In this document: piece after piece, positions 1 to 14,900 of the stretch
Numbering within the stretch: position 1 is the first letter of the stretch
How the letters are laid out: every line of letters starts with the position of its first letter
DNA from: Stercorarius parasiticus
Lineage: Eukaryota > Chordata > Aves > Charadriiformes > Stercorariidae
Reading direction: 5' to 3'
Assembly: GCA_013396915.1 (NCBI GenBank)
Contig: VWZL01002062.1
Span: 220,123 to 284,122 of the forward strand
Length of the DNA: 64,000 nt
Notes under the pieces: model-generated
Databases searched by the model: none
The model's input: the letters and a program-made list of their open reading frames with translations, nothing else
What the model was told of the DNA's origin: nothing
Program-made: the position numbers and the translations under genes

Positions 1-249
1 AGCCATCAAATCAGTTCACATAAGGCATAAAAACTGTCACATGGATCTGACAATGTAAAATATAGAAAATATTTTCTGAAGTCAGAGATCAGAGGGTTGC
101 AGCAGCAAAACGAGCTGCAGAGCGCTAAAAGTCACTCTCTACTGCCTTCAGAGCTACATTTGAATTAAGGAGATCACATTCTTGTACCTCTCTGGTCATT
201 GTAGCGGTTACATCACCACAGGAGATGGGACAATTCTACCATTACTCAC

Positions 250-3200
250 ACCAGCATTGTGCGCAACTTAAGGAAGTCGTTGTGCTCTGGATTTTCAACT
301 TCAACAACTCCCCAGGGATACAGACGGCCTCTGATTTTTTTCCCTTTCACCTCAATAAGTTGATTGGATCCAATAACGGCAAAGGGAATGCTAGCCTAGT
401 TGAGACAGAGCAGAACAAGTTACTGTTTTGATTTTTGATTCGTTGCTTTTTTTGTTTTTCTTTTAAGGAAAGCACAAAGACTGTTAAGTAACAGACAAGA
501 GAGGGGTAAAAGGAAATACTGACAAATACACCCCACTAAAATCCTTCCACATCAGAAAACCAACAAATCCTACTCTAGGCAATGCAGCCTCTCGTTATTA
601 ACACCTGTGGGTTTGTTGGATCAGTTTGTCTTAACAGCAGCACAGAAGGAAATGACGCTTTGCTTTAGGAACACTTGACTGTTGTTGGAAGTACAGTTTG
701 GGCACAACGTGTCATCCGACATAACATCACACATGGAAAACAGCCAACAGAAACACGCTTCAGACGCAGACTGAAGTAGCTGGGGAGAGAACTTCAGATA
801 CATTCTTCAAGCACCTTTGCAAGTATCACAGCTCAAAGAGGAAATTACTTCAGTAAAACCTTTATTATCTGCTCTAACGAGAGGCAAGTTGTTAATTAGT
901 GTAGTAAGCTTAACGTGCACAGGCTCTCTCTTTGCTTGCACATTTAAAGGTTTGAGTCAGAAAACAGACTGCAAATCACAGTTCTCGGAGAAGCGTTGCT
1001 TGCATTCAAAAGAGAAAAGGAAAGAAAGTCGCGACACCCTACATTTGGAATTCTGACGAAGAGACTGGAATAAGGATTATAATTCAGACTCAACATCCAA
1101 AGAAAACTTGAATTTTCAAAACGATATAAGGGAATAAAGTACTCTTACGCCTACAGGCTTGAAGAATTACTACAGCAAAATAATAAATTAGCAGTGAAAC
1201 TTGCCTTTAAAACTCTGGTTTGTTCTTTAAACTCCTCATCTTCATCAGAATCTGCATCAGGGAGCTGATAGATCCTAATGCCATGTTCAGAAATCTCATC
1301 CAGAACCTGAATTTATAAAAAAGGAAGAATAATGAATTCTTATTTCATTGAAGAGGTATTAAGTTAAAAATACACACAACTGATTTACCAGTCTGCCACA
1401 TATAGAAAACTGAAAATGAAGAAAGGAAGCCTACACTAGACCCTGGTTGGATTTTAAAGATTTTATTTTACTATTGCAAAAACGTATCTTAAAAACATTG
1501 CTGAGATTTGCTAACTACAGAGGTTCTCTTTTAAAGAGCTTATTAGCAGGCATTTTAAAAGCCACAATGTTTGCTGAGATTACCTCAATGAAACTGTTTG
1601 TAACCTGTCAGCAACCCGCAAAATCAGAAACGGCTAAACCCGCAGAGCAGCTCCCTGTCTGTCCACCCCGAGAGAAACAGACTCACCGACTAAATGCATT
1701 TTACGGAATTCCTAATGGATGTTTCTTTGCACATGACTTTAACTAGCATACTTCTGTGCAGTGATACAGAAATAAAGATTTAAAATAAACATATCAAGAT
1801 GCAATCTAGGCCTTCAGACAACAATCTGTAGTTGCACTTGGGGAATAAACATCAGAATTCGCACACTAGTTGCTACGAATGCTAGCAGCAAAACTAATGC
1901 AACATTTGTAATACAATGCACTCTGGACATGGAGTCAGGTGCATATTCGTTAGTCTTCAAAAAGTGCTGTGCCAAAGTGCCAAATAACATAAGCTTAAAG
2001 ATTTAAAAAGAAGCACAGAAGATAAATGCATTTTTAGAAAACATAGCAAGTAAATAATTTTAAAAACCCCAGGAGATTTACAAGGAGCATAATACAGAAG
2101 AGCAGGCACAACCAGTGGAGTTAATATGGAAAAAAAAAAAATATGCAACGAATTGTAGAAGGATTCATTAGTTACAGCATCAAACCCATGCAGCTCATGC
2201 CAAAGTATATTTTTGTGTATTTGATATGTACAAAAATTTAAAGAGACAGTGTCTATTGTCTCTGGAATGAAAAAGACAAAAGCTTATTATCCGGAGAAAG
2301 TTACTCTAAATCCACTAAGAGAAAAACCATCCATAAACAGTTTTCTTTATTGTCACTAATGTCTGAGATTAACATCAGAATTACACTTTCTGTATTCACT
2401 TTCTGTACATTCTTTTCTTAGTGGAACGTCTGCAGGGTGTGCAGGCTGAGCAGCTCTCGTAAGCCATAACACCAGGCCTTTGGCTGCCTCCAAAGGTGGC
2501 ACAAGTCCATTCTTCCCTCAGAACGGAGGAGATGCTCCTACTGCCATACTATTAGAAATACTTCAGCCAGAAGCCCCATCAAAGGCACTGCCAAGATGTT
2601 CTTTCACTGAGGGAAGCGTGGTGGTAAGAGAAGAGCACAGAGAATGCCGAGATCCCCCAATAACTCTCCTCAAAACGACCATGGATGTCTCAGCAGAGCA
2701 GGTTACCTGGGCCAGCTTCCTTGATGAGTATTCCCTAGCGAGCTGCAACCCCACCACCCCACCCCTGCAGTACTGAACTCACAGGAGACAAAGTCTGGGC
2801 AAAATCGCGGGGGGGCTGAGGTTATCATAAAACCATTTGGAAAAGCCACTGTAAGGACCTGTGCTGCCATTACTCCGTATTTAACTGGACACAAACTGGA
2901 TAACACAAACACAAGCAGGCTGCAGCTGGACAAGAGCTCGTAGTGACCCTTCCCACGGTGCTGCTGGGTTCCACCATCTGTGGGGACAGCAGCCCTTAGC
3001 TACGGTATAAATGAAACTTGTCCAACCAGAGCCGTGTTATTAAACAGCTGGTTAAAATAAAACAATTCCTCACACCATCAGAAGAGGAACGAGCATGTCT
3101 GAAGCACAGCTATTCCCATGACGATGTTTTCCTGCCAGGTATATAAACATCCCCCGCACTCACACACGTGCACACAACTCAATAAAATATTATGAGCCCC

Positions 3201-6200
3201 CACCTACACAGAGAGCAATATTTTTAAAGGAAAAAAGAAGTTTGGGAATAAGTGTTGCCAATCAGCAATTAACACTGACATTAGCACAACTGCATTTAAA
3301 CCAACGCATTTTGCTGTTCTGCAAAATGGAAGATAACTAAATTGTCACTTAAGATAATACAAGATGCCCAGCTGGGATAAGTGGGGCAGTGCTGCAGCCA
3401 TGCCTTTAAGTAGCTGCATAAAACAAGAAAGAGCATTTAACCTGGCTGAGATCTTAAAGATAAAATGCAAGTGAAACAATAACGGGAAAGTCGACAACAA
3501 GGGGTGCTAGAATAATATATTACAGCTGTTAAACCTAGTGCTTTCCTGAAAGGAAAAAGAATTGCAATAAAAACAAACTGTATTTTATGGTCCTAACAAT
3601 GAAACAGCATTTTACTTCTTCAAATCTAAATTTTATTGGCCTCAGAGGATTCTGTGTTCCTAAAGATTAGCCTTCCCATGGGAAATTAAAAAAAAGGTCA
3701 AAATATTAGTTCCCCTCTCATGAAGTCATTCTTTTGAGCAGGTTTCCTTAGCAGCCTTGCATGGCACAGCTTGTGAAACTGCCTTGCATTTCTTCCCACT
3801 CAAGAGTTTTAAAAAATAACTTTGAATTCCAGAAAGACCAAACAGGAATTACTCCAAGCTGGGTTTCCTTTGCAAGCACCACAAACTGATCTCGCTGCTA
3901 AGTCCAAAGCGGCAAAACAAAAACATTTTACTTTAGATTGATGGCCAAATGGCAGAAACATCTAAAAAAAAAAAAAAAAAATCGGACTTCAAGCTGCGTC
4001 AGCAAAGCAGGATTTTGATTCTTATTCTTGATTAGAGATTCTTTTAGCCAAGATGCTTTGAGCTAGAACAATATACAGTAGCTAGACTTTCAAAGCTTTG
4101 GAACCACATGATACATTTGACTTAGTATAAACTCAGCTTGTAGAGTGACCTTTGCCAGCAGCACAAAAATAATGAGACTTGTTTACCTGCTTCCTCACCA
4201 CTCCCTCCGACTGCAGCACAAGTGCCATTCATCTCGTGTTTAGCCAGTGCACAAATGCGGTGTCCATATGTGCAAGTCAAGGCTGCTTTAAAGACTAGTT
4301 AGTTAAAGTAACTTTGCTCAACATAGAAAGAACTTAGCACTGAATATGTCAAGAGAGGTTGCCTTTGAATTAATCTGTTCCTCACAGGATATGTAAACTG
4401 GGATTCATCTCCATCCTCCACAATAAATGTATTCATAAACCCCCAATCTAACAGCACTTGGAGAACCTTACTGAAAAATAATCAATCCCAAATTCACATT
4501 GGGAAAGATGCTTGCTCATGCTACTGCCACGTTCCAGCTAAAATCGGTGTAACCAACACCCGGAGGCGGCTGTCAAACAGCTTGTGCACCACACTATGCT
4601 CGACCCCGAGAGGCCCCCGTGCAGCAGAGAGAAGGGGCACACAAGGAAGTCCCAACCCAATTACTGCAAGTATTGAAACCAGTATCTTCCTCCTCTTTTC
4701 ACCTAAGAACTGCTTCTGCGAAAGATGACGGTAGCTAGAACCTATTTTGTATCAGTTTATTTTATGCAATTGAACTGTCAAAGCAGAAAATTCAGATTCC
4801 CAGTGAATTATATTGTCAAATAATTAAGGTTCCACTTAAATGCCTGCTTCAAATCTTTCAACATCATTCTGCTACCAAATGTTGAACCAAAAAATAAGTA
4901 CATATGAAAACTGAGCCTGAAGCACGCTGCTGAAAGATCAAATACAGTTTCTTTATAAAAAGTAGCAGCTCCACAAGCGATATTACTATCAGATAAAAAT
5001 CTTTCAGCAAGTCAGTACAGCCAGGGAAAACAAGAAGCGGTAAAACCAGCAGAAGCAGCCATATCCCTGCTTTGCTATTTCCCTATGAGTTCTTCCAATT
5101 TGCCCACAGAACCTGTCATCTCCCCATAGCATTTGTGGAGGGACAAAATAAAAGCTCAAGAGCCCGGACAGGATTTCTCCCAGCAAGATCTAGAGGTCCT
5201 TTTTAACTCAAATGAACGACTTTCCGCACCTAGCTCATCGTGAAGCTGGTCACTTCTGTATAAACACCTCTCCCCCCCTTCAGTGAAAACGTTTGTCTAC
5301 GCTGCAGACAAGGTTCACACAGTCACAACTGTCCCCACTTTAAGCTTCCTCGGATACAGAGGGTTTATTCCATTTCTTGGGCAAAATTTTCTTACATCTC
5401 TGAGCTTTATGCAAGCACAACAGCAACGCCAGCAGCACCTCACCCTGCCAGACTGCAGCTGCTTTATGACTACACAAACCAGGGTCACACCTTTGATTGT
5501 GGCACTGGTCCACCCAAAAAACCCCCAGCAAATCCTCTGAATTGAGGTTGAGTACAGCTAATGTGCTGTTTTGTAAGCATAATTTTTTTTCTATTTTTCC
5601 CAATTAAATAAAGTTGTATTCCCACTTCAAGAAAACAGAAAAATACCCCCCCACAAAAGCCCTTGGAATAAAGATCCAATAACCACTCTGAAGGACTACT
5701 GTAAGCCAGAGGATCACAATCAAAACATCTGTCATGCCATCCAGGAAAATCAAAAAGTGGCGGTATAAAGTGATATTAAGATATAATATAAAAGATTAAG
5801 ATATAATCTTACCACAAAAAAAAGGTCGCATACTCTGGTGTAAAGTATAGACTGCATTTTAGAAGTACTAATTATATCCATACAACTCAAGGCATAAGTT
5901 ATTGAACCCATAAAAATTCACAGGCTTTGAAGGGTTGAAATCTGTTACAACTTTACAACTGAATGTACCAGGTTTGAGTCAATAGAAGCCGAAAAAAAGG
6001 CTTGTGGTCTCAAATGTCACAGAACCACCTCTCAGCATAACACAATCTCACCACCTACCCATTTCTTTCCTTAAGAAGCGCACAAAGTCATTCTGAGTCA
6101 AAGACAATAAACCAGAAAATGTTAAATATTTACATTAACTGGCCAGATTATTCTATGATGAGATTAAGTGGGAATTAGATTTAAAGCGAAATACTTGTAC

Positions 6201-8946
6201 AACCACAAACATATACTTTATTCCCATAGAATTCACTCAATGTCATATTTGGCAGAGGTTGGCCTGTCTTGGAAAGATTGGGCAAAAAAAAGAAAAATTC
6301 AAGACAGCAAGTACATCTTCCAATGCAAAATGATTTATTTTAGTACCACTGGCTAGAAAGCCTTTCTGCAATACAATCCTGACTACGTCCTGGTATTTCA
6401 CATGAGCAGATAACCTAGTAGGAACACACACGTGCAAAAGGACACACGTTTTCCCATACCAATGGGGCTACAAAGAGCATCCTGCTAATACATTAGCCCA
6501 ATTGTCCTGCCCCTCTTAGTGCTTCAGTTTGGATCATGGGGTTTAGTTTGGATCATGGGTACACTTATCAAGCAAGTTTCCAATCATCCTGACTTAACCA
6601 CACTTTGCTACAAACCATGTAGCACAAAGTACGCAAACCAAGTTTCTTTTGGATGAAACTAAACCTAAATCTTTACTCTCAGAACACATCTAATGCATTC
6701 CCACCACTAACAGGCATTCAGTCCACCGGACTAAAGGAGAGTTAGCCCGAAACATCTACACCACACTAACTTCGGGATGATCTGAGCCCTGGTTACAAAC
6801 CATTTTGCTCAGAACCTGCTCCATTGGGATGCACTGCTTGCTGAAAGAGATGAAGCCAAGACTGGCCAGACACTCAGCAAGTGCAACTGGAAATCTTCAG
6901 TGAAGACTTCCCACCTCACACTTCCTGAAGATTAGGTCCTTGGCCAATATCATTCACCCCTCTCCAGTTTGAATTTACTTTTTATTTGGCTTTAACATTG
7001 TATGGTTGCGTTGTTCTCACAATCGAGTGTTAGACCTACTCTTCTCTTCAGCCTTTCTCTCTCCTTCAGCGTCAGTGTGTCAGCCTTGGCAATCACAGGC
7101 ACAATGTTGACTTTTCCGTGAAGAGCCTTCATGAATTCTACATCTAACGGTTTCAGCCTGCCAACAAGTGGGAAAAAATAGAGAAAAAAAAAAGCGTGGG
7201 TTTTTTGTTTGCATGTTTCTTAACAGACCAAATGTATTAAAATTTATTTCAAGTATCTACATAAATAGTACTTCCAGAATAAATTAAGTCAGAGCACTTG
7301 CTTATCAGCTTGGTTGTGTAAAGGCTGAATTGCAATTAAAATTGCCACTATAAGATTAATCGGATATTATAAGCTCTTATGTTTCAGCGTGATAACATAA
7401 TACTGACTGCTTCAAAACAGTATTAGATGCCAAAAAGGGGACAAATCAAGAGGAGAGCATTAATCCCCGAAGACCATTTTAATTGCACTGGCTAACTGAC
7501 AGTGTAGGAAGTAACTCAATTAAAGTTAAGTTTCCAGTTCAACTAATGAACAGACTCATGAACACAATATAACACCCTAAAAATACAAGGGCTCAAGAGC
7601 TTTTCTTACCCATGGCCAAAGGGAGAGATGAAGTAAAAACAGCAATGGACTCTGTTGTCTATAATGTGGCGCCTGTTTAGACCGCTCTCGTCATGAAGGT
7701 ACCTCTCAAACTGGTTGTCAATGTACTGGATAATTGTTTTGAAGCTGTGGTTTGGGGGATGGGGGGAGAAAGAGAGGCATCTTAGATCAGCTTTAAAATA
7801 ACAAAAAAAGAATTATGAGGAGATAAGAACATAAGGAGGAGAATCACACTTTTATTAAGAACATTTCTGTTACAAAAATTCAGCTTCCTAGCATTTTACC
7901 TACTACTGAGGAAAAGTAATTTGGTAACGCAAGAAGGTATTTTCATAGCAACCACCAAGTGTCTATTCACGCCTAGAGCTACTTTCAAGTGTTACTCTGG
8001 CCACTGGATCAGAAGTTCAAGTGCAAGCTCAGAAAAAAAGCACTCAGTGCGCTGAGACAACACCAACAGGAACAGAAGATTGAGGATTTTTCTGCTTTTT
8101 TTCTGGGGGTAGGGAGCGAGGATTTGGTTTTAAACCAGCTGATAAATGACATATCCTGGACATCCTCTTGATTTACAACCCTGACCCTAGAGCTAGGTTT
8201 CTGTAGTTACCTATGAGAATTCTGGTATTCTAGTCTGTTTGAATTAAGGACAAATACAATTGCAAGTCATGCACTAAAGCATCACATGATTTATTAAGCT
8301 ATTTTTGTTACCTTACAGAATCCTTCTCTGTTGGCAAAGAAAAATAATTCCTACTTAGTTCAAGGCAATTTAAAATATGCCCTGCAAAGAAGTAAAGGAA
8401 CTCAAAATTTGATCATACAGATTAATCAGATACAGAGAGCAGTGACTAGAGAGAAAAGACAATGCAATGCATTACTAAGAAGATTGCTTTAAGATATTCC
8501 AGAGCGTGTAGACACCTGCAAACAACATTAATATAAAAGGACACTTTATATTAAGTACTGCAGGGGAAGGGAAATGAACACACTGATGAAGATAAGATTA
8601 GGCAGATGATTGCATGTCATGAACGTATCTTAAACTACTTGGGGAAAAACTGAGCCGAAAGCTTAACTTGTAAAATAGTATTTCTCTTGCTGAGAAAGTG
8701 AAGTTTGACAGAGAAATTTAAGGAAGAAACAGACAAGACAACAGCAAAAAAAAAAAAAAGAATTGGTAATCATCTGGAAAATGAACACACAGAACGATGG
8801 CAAACACTGCGCAGGCAGCAGAGTTCAGCCCTGGGCTGCAGTTAACAAAAGAAAATAGCAAGAATGATGGAAGAGAACCTGAAGCGAATTTGATTTTCCA
8901 AAGCTGAGTAAGCTTTCGGATCTTGCAGGAATAAATCCACAGCAGA

Positions 8947-8979
<33 letters not shown>

Positions 8980-11900
8980 TATTTATATCTTTGCAAGACT
9001 TGCACCATTCTAAGTCACACTACAGAAGACGACACAGCAAAACAGGGAATTTATTGGGTTTTGACCTTAGTGCTGCTCAACTCCTTAAGAACTTCCATCT
9101 TAATGCCTAAACGTGCTGCAAAAGGACATGTTTTATGTTCCTGTTGATCTTAGATGCTCTCCTCTGAGCTGGTGAAAGGTAACGAGACTAAAGACATCCA
9201 AATATTAGGACAGAAACCAAGCACAAACAATGGGAAAGTAACTATCACACATTTATCTGGCAACGTAATTAGTTTACGTGCAGTTTTCTAGCTCTAATAG
9301 CTATAATTTTCCCTATAAATATGGCGTTAGTGTCCTGTACCTCCTGGCTTCCGGGAAACACCTGGCTTACACCACAGCGCTGTCATTACCTAGGAGATAG
9401 CACATCCTGTATTCTAACACCAAACAACACAACCCTTGCACTTAAGCCCATTGGGGGAAAATGAACAATATTACCAAGCTGCCAAAACCCACAAAAGACA
9501 GCTTAACATAAGTCCGTAAAAAAAGAAAGTTAGCAGCAGCCAGAAAGCAGTTATCCAAGAATGACTTGCAACACTGCAACCAAGATTAACCATTTAACAA
9601 GGTAATCTGTAGATTGTTTTTGTCAACCATCTGTGCATTAAGCAATTTCTCTTTCCTCCCCTCCTTAGATCCTTTCTGCCTGACGAAAGACACTATTTTA
9701 AGGACATGCTTCTCTCACAATCCCAATGTCCTTAACGCATGGAAGAACCGTACCACGCTTCAAACCACCCACCATACAGAGTTCTGCTCTTCTCCAAACA
9801 CACACCTGAACTGATGCCGAGAGCATTCCTAGGTGTAGTTTGAACCTGGAATACAGAACTCCAGCTAGCACTAAAGCTTCACACAATCTAAAAAAATCAT
9901 CACTATAGCTAATTGTGGTTAGCATCCATCTTACAGGCTGTTTTAAGTACAACAGCATTTGGAAAAGAAACAAACAAAAAAACCTACTTCAGGGAATTTG
10001 TTGTATGAAATCTGTAACAACTCATTTGCCAATCCAACACTGTTATTCTTCCAGTCCAGGAGACCCCTTGGACAAACTCGTGACAACACATAATCCTTAC
10101 CAGCATGTCTTCTCTGATGGAAAACACATTGAAATTGACCCTAGCTCCCATCCTTGAAAGTCAAACTCTAAAATTAAGTCCTTTCATCAATGCAAAGACA
10201 GAAACCAAAACCCATGAGGAAGCCTACTCAGGAAAAAGATATTTGAAACAGCATCAGCAACTGCTGCCTCCTGGGGACATCGTGCCTGTTTGATTTACCT
10301 CTGCTCAAAAATAACCTTAGTAACTAATTCATCACCCTGAAAAGCAGGTAGTCTGCACAAGCTGCAGCTTTCCCCAAAAAAGTGCTTTATAAAACTTGTA
10401 TAGAGATCAGGACCATCTACCGTTAACCTTAATTGCAGTAAATGCTCCTGAACACAAACGTAAATTCAAGAACATGAACTCGCTGCTTCCTCTGAACTAC
10501 CAAGGAAGGCAGGCAGCTGCACCGCGCTCCTCTGCACTGCGGCTTGAAACTAAGACTCTGTCCATCCAAGCCCTGTGACATCCTGTAAAGGCCAACAGAC
10601 TTTGTCAAAATGACACTTGTCACAGCTCAAAGTCTTTTTATGTGACAAAACAAAAATGGGACTAGAGAGAGACAATTAACATTAACTGTATCTTTTTATT
10701 TTGTAGTATGTAAGTACTATTTGTTCCTGTAATGTATTTTGATCTTTAAGATTTGTGACAGAAAACCAAGTATAAACCGCTAAACTGTTCTACTGGTTCT
10801 GAATCATCACGGAATGACTCTATTTAGCAAGCCTCCAAAAAGAAAGGGGAAAAATCTGAACACGTAAGTCTCCATGAAACATTTTAGCAGAAAAAACAAA
10901 GGGCATTAGAACACAATCAACAGGAAGAGCTCTGTGTAACACAATACACGGGCTGCAGCGCTCTTAGCTCCAGCGGAAGGAAGCTCTAGTCAACAGCGCA
11001 CAAAATAAGCAAGACCATGCTGCACTCCAGAAAGATGCCTTAGTGTTAAAGGCATCTTTCCACAGTTAAAGTGCATGACTATGATGATTTGGAAATTACA
11101 TTTACGAAAAAACTTATTAATTCTATTTTGTTCCAAACTGCCCAGTTCCTTCACAGCTATTTTACCATTTTCTTTCTTCATAAGCTCTATGCTAAAGCAA
11201 TTACGCATGTTGTCCAGCATATCTGCAGACAATTATTTCAGCTGTTAAACATTATCAGTGATATTTAGGTCAGAGAGCACTAAGTAGTAACTCCATCATA
11301 ATAAAAAAAGCAGCTTTATCCCAATAGCTAGTAGTACATACAAAGGACAGGGAATTAGAAGTACTGTCTTAAAAACATGGAAACTGAACGGGCCAGAGAC
11401 ACAGAAAGACAAAGACAAAATTTCCCCCCGCCAGAAGCCTGCCCTATTGGAGCAGCTACAGAGAGAAAAAGTTGAGTGCAGTTGTCACAAAGAACCTTAC
11501 TGAAGGAAAGGCCGTGAAAGGAATGAGTTTTGAGGGAGAAGCACAGACAGCCTAGAGAACTCTAACCAAGTCTTTTAAAAACATAAAAAAGTAGTTAGAA
11601 AACTGTAACAAGAAGTTGCACAAAGTAATACAGTTTTATTAAAGATATGTATTTTAGGCCACAAAAATAAAAGAAACTTGATCTGAAAGCTCAGAGAAAC
11701 TAAGCGATGATGTCACTGATGATATGAAGATGAGCACCCAGAAAGCAGAAATGCTTAGAAAACCGTGCTTAACTGCAAGGATTCAGAAGAGGCCCTCTAC
11801 CACGAATTCAAGATAACACTCCATTGATGTTAAGAACAATGAACTTGTTGCTTCCTTTTAGAACATCAACATTATCCAAAGACCACCAGCTGAATCGCTT

Positions 11901-14900
11901 CAGTTCAGAAACAGACACACTTGAGCAGTTTGTGTAAGATACAAACTCGATCAAGCAAAGCAGTATTTACACACATACCAGTCCTGGCTGTTAATGGCAT
12001 CTCCGTATCCTGGTGTGTCAACCACTGTTAGACGTAGTTTCACCCCTCGCTCCTCTATCTCTACGGTAGAAGCTTCAATTTGAACAGTTCTCTCTATTTT
12101 CTCTACAATAAAGGAACATTTTGGTTGTTATTATGCCTATCAATTGCTGCAGAAACCCCTGCAGGAGAGAGCAACAGAGGAGGAAATGCAATCTGAAGTG
12201 TACTGTAACCTACACGACAAAATATTTTAAAGAAAAAAAACAAAAGCTAGCCAGTCAAAATTTAACACCACATTTTTGTAAATAAACAAGAAGCAATGAA
12301 CTAAAAAAGGGGATTTACTCATGACAATACGCAAAAATAAAATTATAATGCCCAGAAGCATGCTAGGTTCTTTGTCAAAAGATATTTACGCCTCTAACCT
12401 TAACCACGATTTAAGGCATTACAGGCAAATAATATTAGAGTAAATGAGGATTAAAACAAAACCACCTTTAGGTATATTGATACCTAAAAGGTTTGGGGGG
12501 TTGGTTTTTTTAATAACAACGGATGAAGAAACAACAAAAGCTGAGCCTTTGGAAGGAAACACAAAGAGAAAATGACAGCTCAAAAAAAATATATAATTTG
12601 GAGGATTAAAATACATCTAGACAGTGTGAAGAAAGGGTCTCATGGGTGAAGTTATCAGAATGAAGCAATGTTAACCGGAAGAATACGAAATTTTGTTGGG
12701 TATGCGCTGGAGGAACTGCAAAACCACATTTACCTGCAGCTCCAGGAATATAGCGTTCTGGATAAAGATCAGTCAGGAACAGACTGTTAATTAAAGTGGA
12801 TTTTCCCAAGCCAGACTCACCTACAAACAAAATAATTCACGTTATTAAGCATATATACCTTTTTCTCCAGGCTTTTTAAAGCACCTCCTCTTTCCCCTAG
12901 CCCACATTATGGAGGAAAAATAATTTGTTCATCAGGATCCACCCTGGTTTTTGAGATAAAAACATCAAAGGTTCAGCTAAGCACTTTAAAACACAGGAAA
13001 AACAAGCCTCTAGTGTTTTTATAAACATTACAAGAAAATGCTAAATTTACTGTAATAGATTTCATAATAAAAGCTGAAAGGTCATACAGCACTTGGACTA
13101 CAGATCTAGAGATAGGTTACTTCAGGGAAATAAAAGCTTTTTTTCATTTAAACTTACAAAATCAGGAGCTGTAACTCTCTTGTCGAAAGTTTCTGAGAGC
13201 TTTAAGGTTTTCCTAAGCTAGAAATTGAACGTGGAACACTGTTAGGAGGGAGAATGAATAAAGCAATCCCAAACTAACAGTTGAGCTTGGCACCCTTATA
13301 GTTAGGCTACGTACATCCTATGAAACAGAAAATCATAAGAAAATTATACAAAATTCACCTAAGTTCCATGATTCTAGAACTTCAGGTGGTACACATTTTG
13401 TCCTACATCAAAGTAATGAAGTTAAACATGTAAATGCAATTACTAAATCTGAATTTCAAAAAGTCACTTTTTTTTTCCAACCCAAGGAATCAAAGGAGTC
13501 AGCATTTAGAACAATTGGCCATGTCACTTTAGGTGCCACTAACCTAATCTTAAGAGATGGAGAAGCTATCTGTATTTATCATCACACACTACATGAAACA
13601 GAAATACTCTACACTTATGACAAACTACCTATTTATTTTACAGACATTGCTGAACGGTCTGTCACCAAATAATCCCAAATGGTACTACAGGGCACAGAGT
13701 AAGAAGGAAGCGTTATGCATCTCTTCTCATTTTCATTTTTCAATAACATGGAATTCCAAGGTAACTGCTACAAAAAGGTGATAGTACTGTGGACTCCCTT
13801 TGCACCTGCATACCATTGAACTGATCCAATGCAAGTGTAAGTCAAAACGTCACTTAAAACAGCTTTGTGCCTAAAGGACTTTCCACTAGACTCCTACAGG
13901 TGCTCATTCACGGAACAGGCAAATTAAAAGTTTACTTATAATACAGGAGTGAGTCAGTACAGAACTGCAGGAAACACAATAGCATCACCATTTCAACAGC
14001 AAGATATTCACCATGTGCATTCATGCCTTCAGCTGGGGGAACGGGCGTCAAAGAAAGATTAAGCAACTATCCCTACCATCTGATGATGAGTCAGGAATAC
14101 AAGAACGTCCTGTTGGCTCAAAGTCATCATCTTTAATCACTACAAATACTCCCTCCTACCGAACATGACAAAGTAGTAAGAGATTTAATTAGAGAGCATA
14201 TAGAGGTTCAAAGCTTTTTCTTCCGTATAACAGCCAATTGCTAAGTAGGAAGACATATATGTCTATGTGAAAGAAATTTTTTTGTTGCTGTTTAACGGTC
14301 AGTAATACTTAAACAAGTCACTTACCGACCACCATGAGTGTGAATTCGAAGCCCTTCTTCACAGATTTCCTGTGAACCTGGTTGGGCAGATTAGCGAATC
14401 CCACATAGCCCGCTGAGTCGGAAAACTGACAAGAAAACAAGAGTTGAGTATAAATGAGATCCCCTTCCCCCTAAGAAGTTGAAACAGAGTTCAGTTGATT
14501 CCACACAATAAAGTGCAGAGATATATAAAGCACATCAAAAAATAGAGAATGGAAGAATTTTTTTGCTGCTACAGCAAGGCAGACCTTGAAACAGGCCCGT
14601 TTACCAAGCAGTCTGATATAAATAGAAATCTGGTAAGTACCTTGGGCTACACATAGACAAAAGTCTCTCCTTAATAATCTGCAAGCTTGCAAGAACACAC
14701 TATTATGAATCTTAAGCTGTAAACGTAGCTAAAAATCCCAAAGATATTGAGCTAGATGTTAAAAATATCTGTCCAAATTTGGGATCTGCTGCTACTATCT
14801 CCTATAAAAATAAACAATGCATACAGTCACATGTAGAAAAATAAGAGCACTGTATAGCAATGCAGAGATTACCAAGATACAATCACATGGAGATTTATCT

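Noticed and set aside
6145..6160. ATTCTATGATG resembling the CR1 terminal repeat
   Set aside because: The adjoining bases do not match the CR1 3' untranslated region, so the match is too short to call.
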